DNA from: Notospermus geniculatus
Lineage: Eukaryota; Nemertea; Pilidiophora; Heteronemertea; Lineidae
DNA length: 64,000 bases
Assembly: GCA_002633025.1 (NCBI GenBank)
Contig: NMRB01000963.1
Span: 38,492 to 102,491, forward strand
Direction: 5' to 3'
Within the stretch, counting starts at the first letter, position 1. The number at the start of each line of letters is the position of its first letter. Below the pieces are notes generated by a model. It saw only the letters and a list, made by a program, of their open reading frames with translations. It did no database searches and had not been told where the DNA came from. This document shows, piece by piece, positions 9,418 to 19,771 of this stretch. The translations under genes were made by a program, and so were the position numbers.

Positions 9418-12102
9418 ATGGAGGTTGAACCTGCTGATACAGAGATTGATTACTCAGTCATCCGTGATCCAATATTCACCAGCGTGCGTAGCTTGGAAGA
9501 TTACGTCAATGTCATGTCGATTGGAACACCAGAGGTTAAAAGAATCATCTCCGAAGAATGTGATGTCATCCTGGAGTGTAAAGTTTGCCAGAGTTTGTTC
9601 CGGTCTCTTCCGAACTTCATCGCCCACAAGCGAGTCTATTGTATGAAGAAGTTTGTGGGTTACCTGCCACCAGTACCATCTCACGTCACGGAGGATGAAA
9701 CAGTCGTCCTTGAGCCAACAGATCCTGATGAGGACATGGAAGCTGAGGGCAAGGATGGGGATAAGAGCAAAGAGACGAGTGAAATTCGGCCACTTTTTGA
9801 AAGCGTCTTAGATGGGTCCTACCAAGGAACATCCATGGACTACAAAGTCTTCACAGATGCTTTGGTCAAGGAACAGTCATTGGCGGAAAATCGTGACACC
9901 ACGGTCGTCTCACTTGACAACATACCAGGGAATCCAAACGCGAAGTTTCAATCGGTTGACACTTATCAGGGGAAGAATCTCACAGATGAGGAGCTGACAA
10001 AAATAACGAAAGACAAGAAACGTAAAAGAGAGGCTGCACAGAATCTTGAGAATATCCGTAATAAGATTGTGAAAGTGGATCCTCAGCCAGCAACGCACAG
10101 TCATGTGAAATTTGCACTGCGTAACCGCAAGGCTCCGGAAACGGATGAAGAGAGTGTTGCTAAGAAGTCACCAAGGAAACGACCATCTAACGAAGAGTGG
10201 AAAAACCATGTCAATTTGAAAAATATTTCCTGTAAAATCTGTGATCAAAAGTATTCATGTTTGAAGACGCTGCGCTTTCATGTTGAGAACATTCATCAAG
10301 AAAAGCGTCGGTTTTTCCCATGTCCGCTGTGCTCAGCGTTGTTTTCACAGGTTTGGGGAGCCCGTCGTCATTGTGAGCGCCACCATCATAAAAGTTATGA
10401 ACAATGGATGCGATTGGCTGATTCCGTGAAACAGAAATCATTCCTTGTCCCTGTTGATGAGCTCGACGAAAATGGCCGCCCCAAGAACTACCAACCGAGT
10501 AAAAAGAAGAAGAAAACATTGTCGATGGCAGCCAAGTCTAAGGAGCGTGCAGTGGCAAATCTGAAAAAGGCAGCTGAGAAAAGGTCTGCAAAAGCTGTGG
10601 TGAAGCAAGAGACAGACTCTGAATCAGATTCTGAAGACGATAGTACCAGTGATGATGAACCGTTGTCCAAAATCGGAGCTTCAAAATCCCCGTCTGCTGC
10701 AACAGCCAGATCAGATGCCGCAGGGACAAAGAAGTTACCAGCTGGATTCTCTCCGATTTCAGGCAAGATTTTGAAGGTCAAGGTCTCTCCTGTCAAGGTC
10801 GATAAGGATGGGAGGGAAATAGTTGATGGGAAAGGTAGCAGGAAGGACTCGCCGAGGGTTTCTATTGGTGGCCGTGTGAGAGTAACTCCACGAGCAAGTC
10901 CTCGACAACTGGATACAAGTGGGTTGACGACACTTGCGAGTGGGAAAAAGGTCTACAAGTGTTACAATTGTAATGCTGTATATGATATAAAGGGCTCTTT
11001 GAATAAACACATCAATAGGGGGCGCTGCTTTAAGAAAGGCGGGTCTGCTAAGGCGAATGTTGGGAAGGTCACTCCGCAGGATAAACCAGAGGAGAAAAAG
11101 GCCGAGAAGGTTCCTGAACAAGTACCAGAGAAAGTGAAGACTGAAAAGTCGGGGAAGGAAGCGTCGACAAAACGTGAAGCATTGGCAAGCGTTCTGTCTC
11201 CAAAACAGCTACGTAAGGTCAACGCACTGATGGATCGAGAGAACATCAAGTGTCTCCGATGCAATAAGCAGTTCACCGCGCTGATTCTTCTCAGTCGCCA
11301 CGTTATCCGCCATCTTGGTATTGTCCGCTACAAATGCAAGTTCTGCCTGTATAAGAGTTTTAATCAGGGCGAGTGTATGAAGCACGTACGCAACTCCCAC
11401 AAGAAGAATGATGCATACAAGTTTGTTCTGAATATAGACAAGGACTCTGATGACACAAAATGTGACACAAGCTGCCGAGGTTTGTCCGCGAATAATGCAA
11501 AATATACTGCGAAGCAGAATTCAAGTGGTGTCTTGAAGGCTATCAAAACGAGAAGTCCTGCCTCTAGCAGTGGGAACCCGACCTCGCAGAACGCCCCAAC
11601 TTTCGATCTGCATGCAGCGAAGCGTCTTTTCGCTAGCACCACTGCTAAATCTGGTGATGCCACTGGTTCGGGGAAGCAGGCACCATCAAGCCCGCCGAGC
11701 AGTCGGCCTGGGAGCATTGCACGAAGCAGCAGCGTCAGTAGCACAGGCAGTGACAGGAGTAAGACTTCAGGGATCAATTCGTCCAATATTGTGGAGTCTA
11801 GTACGAGAAATTACAACATTTCTACACGAAATTCTCCGCGATTGTTCGACACGAAGCCATACAAACGAGTGGAAAACATGTCGTTATTGACCACACGGCA
11901 TGGTGTGTATCAGAAGACAAAAGAGGGCGCTGGTGGTGAAAGGGCTTCAGATGATGCTGCTGGTAAGAGTAAAACTGACGAGTACACGACCATAAAAAAT
12001 GCAGGGAATAAAACAGCCACTGATGAGACCAAAACTGCGGAACAAGTGAAAAAAGAAAAGGACACCAGCACCGAGAAACTGATCGAAGAAATATTTGGTT
12101 GA
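9418..12102 (+). CDS. ZNF800: ZNF800-like C2H2 zinc-finger protein
   Basis: One long exon of 894 codons. The open frame extends back to 9382, but a pyrimidine tract plus CAG at 9415-9417 is a strong acceptor, so the exon begins exactly at the ATG at 9418; upstream exons may add residues. The first finger (9565-9645: ECKVCQSLFRSLPNFIAHK, then a final Cys) and the segment before it match ZNF800 ([20 protein letters not shown]). Two further fingers lie at 10228-10395, one C2HC-type at 10951-11035 and a pair at 11245-11405. Linkers are rich in Lys, Ser and Asp/Glu. ZNF800 acts as a nuclear transcriptional repressor in vertebrates; DNA binding here is inferred. The tail ends in a charged segment, EKLIEEIFG. 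Confidence 0.85.
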   Translation: MEVEPADTEIDYSVIRDPIFTSVRSLEDYVNVMSIGTPEVKRIISEECDVILECKVCQSLFRSLPNFIAHKRVYCMKKFVGYLPPVPSHVTEDETVVLEPTDPDEDMEAEGKDGDKSKETSEIRPLFESVLDGSYQGTSMDYKVFTDALVKEQSLAENRDTTVVSLDNIPGNPNAKFQSVDTYQGKNLTDEELTKITKDKKRKREAAQNLENIRNKIVKVDPQPATHSHVKFALRNRKAPETDEESVAKKSPRKRPSNEEWKNHVNLKNISCKICDQKYSCLKTLRFHVENIHQEKRRFFPCPLCSALFSQVWGARRHCERHHHKSYEQWMRLADSVKQKSFLVPVDELDENGRPKNYQPSKKKKKTLSMAAKSKERAVANLKKAAEKRSAKAVVKQETDSESDSEDDSTSDDEPLSKIGASKSPSAATARSDAAGTKKLPAGFSPISGKILKVKVSPVKVDKDGREIVDGKGSRKDSPRVSIGGRVRVTPRASPRQLDTSGLTTLASGKKVYKCYNCNAVYDIKGSLNKHINRGRCFKKGGSAKANVGKVTPQDKPEEKKAEKVPEQVPEKVKTEKSGKEASTKREALASVLSPKQLRKVNALMDRENIKCLRCNKQFTALILLSRHVIRHLGIVRYKCKFCLYKSFNQGECMKHVRNSHKKNDAYKFVLNIDKDSDDTKCDTSCRGLSANNAKYTAKQNSSGVLKAIKTRSPASSSGNPTSQNAPTFDLHAAKRLFASTTAKSGDATGSGKQAPSSPPSSRPGSIARSSSVSSTGSDRSKTSGINSSNIVESSTRNYNISTRNSPRLFDTKPYKRVENMSLLTTRHGVYQKTKEGAGGERASDDAAGKSKTDEYTTIKNAGNKTATDETKTAEQVKKEKDTSTEKLIEEIFG

Positions 12103-13268
12103 GAAATATGATTTACAAGACACTTTGACCTTGACCTCAATTACAATTTAGGTCACAGTGACCTACTTTCAAATCCAATTGTAGGCCATGGTGATCAGAT
12201 ATCCTTGTGTTCTAGTTGTTTTGTTACAATTGAATTTGTGTACATACATTGGCATTTTGCTCAACAGAAAATCCTGGAAATAATTGTCTTTTTGCATGAT
12301 TGAACATTAAAAGAATCTGTGGTATTTTTTCACCCAATAATTACCAAATTTGTTACGTTATGAGGCATGTTGGCTAATTTGTTAACTGAATTCTACTTTG
12401 TGCTTTTTTGATTGTTTTTTCCAAGACCAATTGCAATTACCAGATCTCTGTTGATATCAATTTGAATGGATATTCGTTATCAGAATATCAATTTTCAGGC
12501 TGTTTAGTCTTATTTGAACATTATCTTGCTGTCTCCTCCTGGAGTTGACACCTCTAGCTTGTGCGGTACTTTTCACTTGTTGAGTGGATAGATTCTGATT
12601 ACCGACAGATAATTTTATCTGCTATAAGACCTCATCAGGGAGGGCTTACTGCAGAGGATTTTCTCACCAGCTGTCCAATGTGCATGAATTGAAATCCATA
12701 TACATTGTATCTCAATACAGATAGATATTGCTACGTGTGTCTGGCGTATATGATGAGTTTAAACAATGAATTCAGCTCATCATGGACTCTACTTTTCCTA
12801 TTATTATGCATATCCATGTAAAATAAGTTTCAAATTGTGTACTTAAAGCTGCACCCATGTTCTTCATTCCTGATTGCTCAGTCATCAAGACTTTTCAACA
12901 CGGTACCGGTACACTAGGGTCAATTTTAAAGTAGTTGACCCAGGTCACCTCATTCAGAAAGCTACTTAAGGACTTGTAGGTCCATTACCAACTGGTTCCT
13001 GTCCTTGCCTGATTTGACCGTAAGGATGCGAAATCAGACAGTCAGCTTATGGATCTACAAATTTCCAACATTCATGTAAGCAATGTCTTGGATTGGCCAC
13101 ACTGTACCGGTAGAATTCCTTGGGTGCGGCATGTATACTAGTAGCTCAAGGTGTACAAATTGTGATAAATTAGCATTTGAAAATACTCATTGCTTCAATT
13201 TCATTTCATGTAGAGACTGTTAATCAACCATGGTTGCCGCGAGACTGAAGGAGGTCGAGATTGGTGAC

Positions 13269-13422
13269 TAAAGCGGGTAATCCACTGTTGCGATTTTGGC
13301 TTGAGACAGGGTTGCGTTCCCTTGCGATTACCTTATAAGGACTTCCGATTGCCATATAAGGTGATCGCAAGGGATCGCAACCCCGTCTCAAGCCAAAATT
13401 GCAAAAGTGGATTACCCCTTTA
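13269..13422. mobile_element. Palindromic MITE
   Basis: Left arm starts TAAAGCGGGTAATCCAC and continues through CGATTTTGGCTTGAGACAGG; the right arm is its inverse with a few mismatches. Arms about 45-50 bp, 154 bp in all. Confidence 0.8.
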
Positions 13423-13680
13423 AAACTCGGCATCGCTGGGGCAAAATTATATGCAAAGTGTGTCCTGTAGCAAAAGCTGAATGTTTGAGACATTGTTATT
13501 GTAGTTCTCTTCAAATGTAAACTATAACCATGCAGCCATTAAAAAGATGTACCCTCATTCATCATTGTACACCATACCTCACCAATACTGCATTTTATCA
13601 TGTAGATCTGTATGTTGTGTAAATATTTTTTGTTTGATGGCACACACTGGGTGTGCTCTCAGTGTTCACTTATTGTAGTC

Positions 13681-13686
13681 AATAAA
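13681..13686 (+). terminator. Candidate poly(A) signal of ZNF800-like gene
   Basis: AATAAA about 1.6 kb after the stop codon; an ATTAAA at 12306-12311 could be used for a shorter form. Confidence 0.4.
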
Positions 13687-13929
13687 AGTTATGTTCAATT
13701 TAATCCTGTCTTCTTCATGAAGTGGTCTACTGAGTACTACCCTTGGAAGTCACCAAGATGCATCTGGAGGAAATCAGTACTTCTTGCCACTCGTTCCTAC
13801 GTCACCACATGTTTGTGTGCAATGACAATGGGAACAAGCGCTAAGAATATCTGATATTCTCAATATGCCAAGATGTGTCCCAACTTCAAAAACAGCTGGA
13901 AAGTTGGAATGAAATGAAACTGGATACTT

Positions 13930-13994
13930 AGCACTTCTATAACAATGTGTTTTAAGTGAAAATTTCACTTAAAACACATTGTTATAGAAGTGCT
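13930..13994. repeat. Perfect 32-bp-arm palindrome with one-base centre
   Basis: AGCACTTCTATAACAATGTG begins the left arm at 13930. Every base from 13930 to 13961 pairs with 13994 to 13963 around a single A at 13962. Located between the converging 3' ends of ZNF800 and MTMR9. Confidence 0.9.
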
Positions 13995-14247
13995 GCAACC
14001 CTACTTTTACTCTCATCAGATGTAAGAACTTGACATATAGGTCATGTACCGGTACCATACTAAACCTGTGAAGACCATACATCATGCGACATCACCATTG
14101 ATACAGCTTACCCTGGGAAGAGTTAGGATGTCATGATTCACAAAATGAAGGATGTCGGTTGACCAAACCCAAATCACTCAGACATTCATCAACATATACA
14201 TAATCATGAGAAAGTCTGACAGTATGTCAGTTTGTCTATTCTTCCAT

Positions 14248-14253
14248 TTTATT
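14248..14253 (-). terminator. Poly(A) signal of MTMR9
   Basis: AATAAA on the minus strand about 1.03 kb beyond the MTMR9 stop codon. 14254-15279 has no other gene and would then be 3' UTR. Confidence 0.45.
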
Positions 14254-15279
14254 GCATCGTTTTACAAATGCACAACATAATCCGATCATGTTATAGTTGA
14301 TAATCACACTCGACATTGAGCTAAATAGTCTGTATTCTATGACAATCCTCAATAAATTAGCAGAGACAACATGGATCTTTTTACAAAGCCTCTTTGGACT
14401 ATCGGAGGTTGGCACCTGTCGCCTCTGAGGTGATACAGACGGTGACTCTGACAGTGCAGGTCTTTTCCAGATACTCTGTTAAGGTCCCAGTGACTGGTGA
14501 TGACCTGAAGGCCAGGCAGCACCGGGGTAAGGCTAAACAAGATCATGAAAGAACTAGGCCCCAGCAGCAAATTCGGCCAGGTAGACAAACCTGTAGTAAG
14601 AACTGTGGTGACACACATCTGCACACACGGAGCTGGTAACATATTTTTCTTGGTAGGCTGAGAATGACCAAGACTGCTCTACATTTCCATGAACTATCAT
14701 GATTTGATTTGAAATGTTAAATGCAACAAATTGTACTGCAGACACAACCATTTTAAGTGGATGTAACACAGTCAATTAAAATAACAATATATTACAATTT
14801 ACATAACAAATGGAATTTCTACAGATAACATAAAGATATCTTGTAATCTATTTACATATACAACATACAGCATATAGTGAATATTTTATATAAATATACA
14901 TGAAAACACCACAAACAACACACAATGTGTCTCTCACTTCTTCCCGTAAGAATGTCAGACCAAATTTTCTCCATTTCAATGGCCAGCGAGCCTTCACATT
15001 CAAGATGGCCGCCAGGCACCAATTTTGGGTCCGATTCTCACATGCTCGTACTTTTTGAGGATGTTCCTCAGGTACAAGCTCACAGGCACACAATTTTTTG
15101 TGTTGTTGCACATGTAGAGGACAACTCACTCTGTCCTACACTCTCACTGGACACACCCCCATAATATCTCTGGTGGTGGAGTCATCTTGTAGCTAGGCCT
15201 ACTCTCACATAACATGGAATCTCTGTCTACAGAACGATACACGTATATCACAACCAGGAACATCGATGACATCTTTTCC

Positions 15280-18200
15280 TCAAGACTGGGTGCTCGGTGG
15301 CAGCTGCGGAGAATGCTGAATCAGTCCAGAATCAATGGCCTCCTTCTCTAGAGCAGCCAGAGTCCTGGAATATCAAGACAAAAGCTAGAATTTTTTCCAT
15401 AAACAATATCAAATCAGCCAGAGTCTTGGAATATCAAGACAAAAGCTAGATTATTCTATAAAATACCGAATAGACTTAGAGTACAGCATTATTAGCTCAG
15501 ACAACATTGGTGAATTCCAAGGGCCTAATGGGTGAAGATTATCTTACCTTCGTAACCGAACCACACGTGACTTCAACTCCTGGTCACGTTCCCTGATTTT
15601 GATAATCTCCTCCCACGCTTCATCTTGTTGTCTTTGGTCCAATACGTGGCGCTGGTATAATGGCCACAACAACTGTAAACAGAGCAGGAAACTCAGTCTC
15701 CTCCGTTAGCGATGATATAATAGACTACATAGACAATGATAGACTGATCATCACAAGCATGAACGGCACCTGCATTCAACGGCTGCCAGTGGACTCAATT
15801 CTCACAGCCCCTCCTGCAAAAATCCTCGATCTACCCCTGCACTATACTCACCAGACTCTGAGGTGCAACAGAGGGCCAAATAACAGCCATGTTTGGTTCA
15901 TAAAGAGAGTTCATATACGTCTGTAGAACTTCTGGTCGGTTTATATATGACCTGGAAGACACGACACACAATATTATGACACAAGGACAAGACTTGAATA
16001 TGTACTCAGCAGTTGGTCACCAGAATATCAAAAGGATTATAACCAAGACGCATTTCAACTGTCTATGGAGCCTACAGGTGTATGAGTGATAGGATCGCTC
16101 AAATTCTTAGGAAACAAAACAGGGAGAGGCACAAGCCGCATATACATTGTACCCCGACCAGTATGTCACAGAGTATGTTTTCTGACTGGATATTGAGTGT
16201 TTCCAGAGTGGGTACCACCCCCTTATACACAAAAGAAGAGGTTACCCTCCCCCATCCCCCGGGTCGAAAACCTTGGATCTGCCCCTAAAGTGAACTGAGC
16301 ACTCTTAAAACTCACCATAATGAGACAGTCTTGTTTGTTAGATCATACTTCTTTCTCTCGCATTCATTATTACACATGAAGGTTCCTAGAAAGGAAAAAT
16401 ACCTTTTTTTACCTACAATACAACAGAATACATGTACCGGTACTGGTACACAATACAATAGATCAAGAATTGACAGACATAGCCACTATCTGCTAAACCC
16501 TGTCAAAACCGCAAGAGCGGATTACTGCTCGTGAGGTTCAGGGTCTTTAGATAAGCACTACAAAACCTGGTTTCCCTCTGCATTCAGGTTGTACAGTAAT
16601 GACAACTTACCGAACTGTGAAGCATACACTTGTTGGAATAATGCGACTAGGAACTGTTGATTGAATTCAAACGAACACGGGAACTGCTGCCAGACCTGCC
16701 ACACGCAGTCCAAGAAGAGGAGGAATACGGGTGATTCATTTCTCGTCTTGGTCACTGCGTATGCGGACTTTGAACATCGGTCGGCAAAAGGATGGCCAGC
16801 TTGGACCCATTCTCTTTCTATCAGGGCTTCAAATCTGCAAGAAAAGAGGTCCGATTTAGAGAATTGAATAGGGAGCTCACTGCCATCATTAAATTGGCCG
16901 AATTAGTGCACTGCAGCAGGAACAGGCGCAGATTCGGGGGGGGGGGGTGCACACCCGGCACGCACCCGAAATCGTGGATCCGCCCTTGAGGAAACTGGAG
17001 TTCTCAGAGAAAACCTGTACTGGCAAAGAACAGAGGTGAGATCACAAAACCCAGTTCAAACTCGTGTCTTAATATATTCTGATAACTTACCCTCTGACTG
17101 TCCGACAGTCCGGGTCCAAAATCACCTGTGCCAACGACGTCACCTGTAGCGTGGTATCGAGCCCCTCTGACCCGTGAACGAGGACCGAGGCAGCCTCCTT
17201 GTCAATACACTGAGCGACGACACAACCACAGGTCAGGATGTCCTTGATGTGACCGAACCAACCGCTTGACTCAATCTTTGACAACCACTTGTCCATGCTA
17301 GTGCTGGTGTCGCTGCATGCTAGGAAACAGAAAACGCCGGTAGAGCTTTTTTTGGTCTATAGACAATACTGGGTAAACAAATGTGCAGCAGGAGGAAACC
17401 GGAGTGAAGTCCACCGAGCTACGTCATTTAGAGGAATAAAGTAGAACAGAAGTCTGTATGTAGGATATGATGCCTACCTTCTATCATCTTGATAAGAGAC
17501 TCGTGCTGGACATGGTACCGGTCAATTGATTGGTGTATCCTCCGCCACTGGGGGTAGTGATGTTCTGGCTCAACCCCTCCACCTGGTGGCAGAATAAAAC
17601 AACATTTAAGGTCCACGGGAGAGTTTCCTAGCTTCAGTTGGCTCTCTATGGGCTGTCATAGAAAACTATGCGAGTCATCTGTGTCATATATCCTTGGTGG
17701 ATCAAGATGGTGGGGACTTTAAAAAGTACAAATGTAGTTACCTTTCGCCTGTGCCATTTTGGCTAGGCCAGCACTCCTGGTATCAATGATGTAACCCCGC
17801 TTCCCGATACCCAGTGTAGCGTTGACCAGTTTCTCATCCTCCTTGCATCTTCTGGAGTTTGGCCCAGTCAGAGGTTGGCTGCTCCGGAGGATGACCATCT
17901 GTAAGACATCAGGGACCTTATTCACAAAGCTCCCGTAACTTTAAGGGTATGCAAATCCTTTGTCAGGCTGATAGTGAACAATAGGTTTTCCGCAAAAGGA
18001 TAATAGTTTGCACACTCCCGTAAGTTACGTTAGCTTCGTGAATAAGGTCCCAGGCATGTCATAAAATTCTGTGATTTCTGAAGTTGGGACAGCAATGACA
18101 ACAGCACTGGGAGAAATGACTTGTAGATAGAAATGGTAAATTGGAAACGAGGATTTCAGGTGGTGTCCAAGAACTTTTGGGGTCAAGTAGAGTATAGCGG

Positions 18201-18867
18201 GCCTTACAATACATTGCTGCTTATTCCGTGCACACACTCAGTGCACTTCCCATGGCTTGGCTCGCTATACTCTACTTGAGCCGAACTTTTGCACAGAATT
18301 GTTTGTCAATCTTAACATCCCCCATACAGAACGAATCATGACATTAGGTTTCACATGACTAATGAATACTCACTGTATTTTCTTTATGGTAGTAACTAAG
18401 AACAGGAAAGCGGCCGAGGTATCGAAATTGGGCCACCCTAGATAAAGTCTCATCATCAACACTCTTTGGAACCACCAGGGCTCTTGGGTAGGTAGGGCAC
18501 AGCTGAAAGTAGTGAATTGTATTAGAATTTTCATCAGGATTAATTAAAGCCTACGCCAGCACTCCTGACGAATGAACCGGTAAAGTACCATCTCTGTTCA
18601 TGGACACCGCTGCCAGGAGGCCACTTCTCCACTTAGGGACAGCACAGTCCCCATCTGGTGACCAGCCGTTCCTTTTGTTCAATAACAAGGAATATGTTTC
18701 TGTGATGACCCTCACCGCAAAATTCCTGTTGGCTTGACAGATTCTCCAGTCATCTGTGGTGTTGATTAGCCGTGAGAACTCTGAATCTGCCGTATATGCC
18801 TGCCATCCGTCTTCAATGATGTCAAACATTGGCCGGAAGAAGAACGGATATGCCAGATTTATGTTGT
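15280..18867 (-). CDS. MTMR9: Myotubularin-related protein 9 (pseudophosphatase), 5' exons missing
   Basis: Ten coding exons, in order: 18867-18716, 18502-18374, 17898-17742, 17582-17478, 17319-17091, 16834-16611, 16385-16316, 15951-15852, 15672-15548, 15364-15280 (stop). All borders and phases agree; 457 residues. It tracks human MTMR9 throughout: YPFFFRPMFDIIEDGW, SQPLTGPNSRRCKEDEKL, HYPQWRRIH, SPVFLLFLDCVWQ, VIWPSVAPQSL, and a C-terminal coiled-coil-like stretch. The active-site loop reads HGSEGLDTT instead of the CX5R phosphatase motif, so catalytic Cys and Arg are both absent, as known for MTMR9. The family member regulates active partners (MTMR6/7/8) in PI3P metabolism. The N-terminal PH-GRAM domain (about 100 residues) is not found upstream. 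Confidence 0.94.
17912..18051. mobile_element. Palindromic MITE, ends GGGACCTTATTCAC
   Basis: Inverted ends GGGACCTTATTCACAAAGCT and its inverse, continuing through CCCGTAACTTA. 140 bp in an MTMR9 intron. Its edge is 14 bp from the first base of exon 17898-17742, next to that exon's splice acceptor. The end resembles that of the element at 60608. Confidence 0.85.
18183..18279. mobile_element. Short inverted-repeat element
   Basis: TCAAGTAGAGTATAGCG at 18183-18199 and its exact inverse at 18263-18279, in an MTMR9 intron. Confidence 0.75.
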
Positions 18868-18945
18868 CTGAAATTATACGTTTGTCAATTCCGATTATCA
18901 GCTGGGCCAGCCAAGGGAAAATTTAGTGATGTGCTAAGGGACTGC

Positions 18946-18946
18946 A
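18946..18946. other. Single ambiguous base, possible contig join
   Basis: One N in GACTGCANGGACTTC. It lies where the PH-GRAM exons of MTMR9 are expected and not found. Confidence 0.6.
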
Positions 18947-19771
18947 NGGACTTCGTGTTGATAACAAGTGGTATTAGAAATGAACTGAATACTAATTAGA
19001 AAGAATTGTGCGATTAGGCCGACCGAACTATTTCTACATGCGCGCCGGCAAGATCCAAAATGGCGGCCTTCCACCTACGCTAGTGGTGAAATGAGGCACG
19101 ATATTTCGCCGCTAGTGTCAAGTGTGGAATTGTGTCCGAGGGGAAATGCGACCGTACGGAAATTGCCGAGCAGTTGCCTTCGGAAGTTCCGAATGGAAAC
19201 TAGGCTAACACAGGGAAGCCAAAACGCAGGGAACATTACAATTGCAAGACTTTTATCAAAGTTAGGAAATGAAAAATCATTAACTACAACAACAATATAT
19301 TTTCAGCTACAATATAGACTGGAAGTAGATTAAATATATGAATTTAGTACGAATCGGCTATATTCGCTATCTCAGAATGAACTGCTGGATTTATCTATGA
19401 CGTAATACTTCATTTGCATATCAAAATGAGAAATCATGAAAATTTGCGATTAAACCGGTATCCCCAAATTCATGACGTAATACAAAATTTGCATATCATA
19501 ATGGGAAATCACAAAATCTACAGCCGTTGTAATGACGTAACAAGGCAGGGTGATCCCGCGGTGAAAATTTTGACTTCTCAAGTGAAAAGAAATATATTTA
19601 TTACACTTTATCCAAAACAGTGTATTATTTTCACCAAATGATAATTACTAGAATGTACAATTAGATTATTAACTCATTAATAATAAAGTTCTTGTGAATT
19701 CTTCATTAATTATAGCCAATTAGATCTCTGGAATTTGACGGCTGCCAGCCAAGGTTGCTAGTGAAAACAAG
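18947..19771. promoter_or_regulatory. Upstream region of ZC2HC1 with duplicated octamer block
   Basis: No coding exon seen on either strand. 19399-19436 and 19473-19510 are near-identical blocks, each with GACGTAAT and the POU octamer ATTTGCAT. A segment near 19053-19125 (CTAGTGGTGA...TCGCC.CTAG.GTCAAG) is also found at about 1620-1700, so it is a dispersed repeat. TSS not placed. Confidence 0.4.

Larger units (their letters stand above)
12103..13700 (+). other. Probable 3' UTR / flank of ZNF800-like gene
   Basis: No coding region. It opens with TGACCTTGACCT words near 12125. An ATTAAA signal lies at 12306 and AATAAA at 13681. The palindromic element at 13269 sits inside. Convergent with MTMR9. 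Confidence 0.45.

Noticed and set aside
10211-11786. Minus-strand open frames opposite the ZNF800-like exon
   Set aside because: Shadow frames of the real coding exon.
15660-15926. 88-codon plus-strand open frame
   Set aside because: It overlaps two well-supported MTMR9 exons on the other strand and has no recognisable homology.
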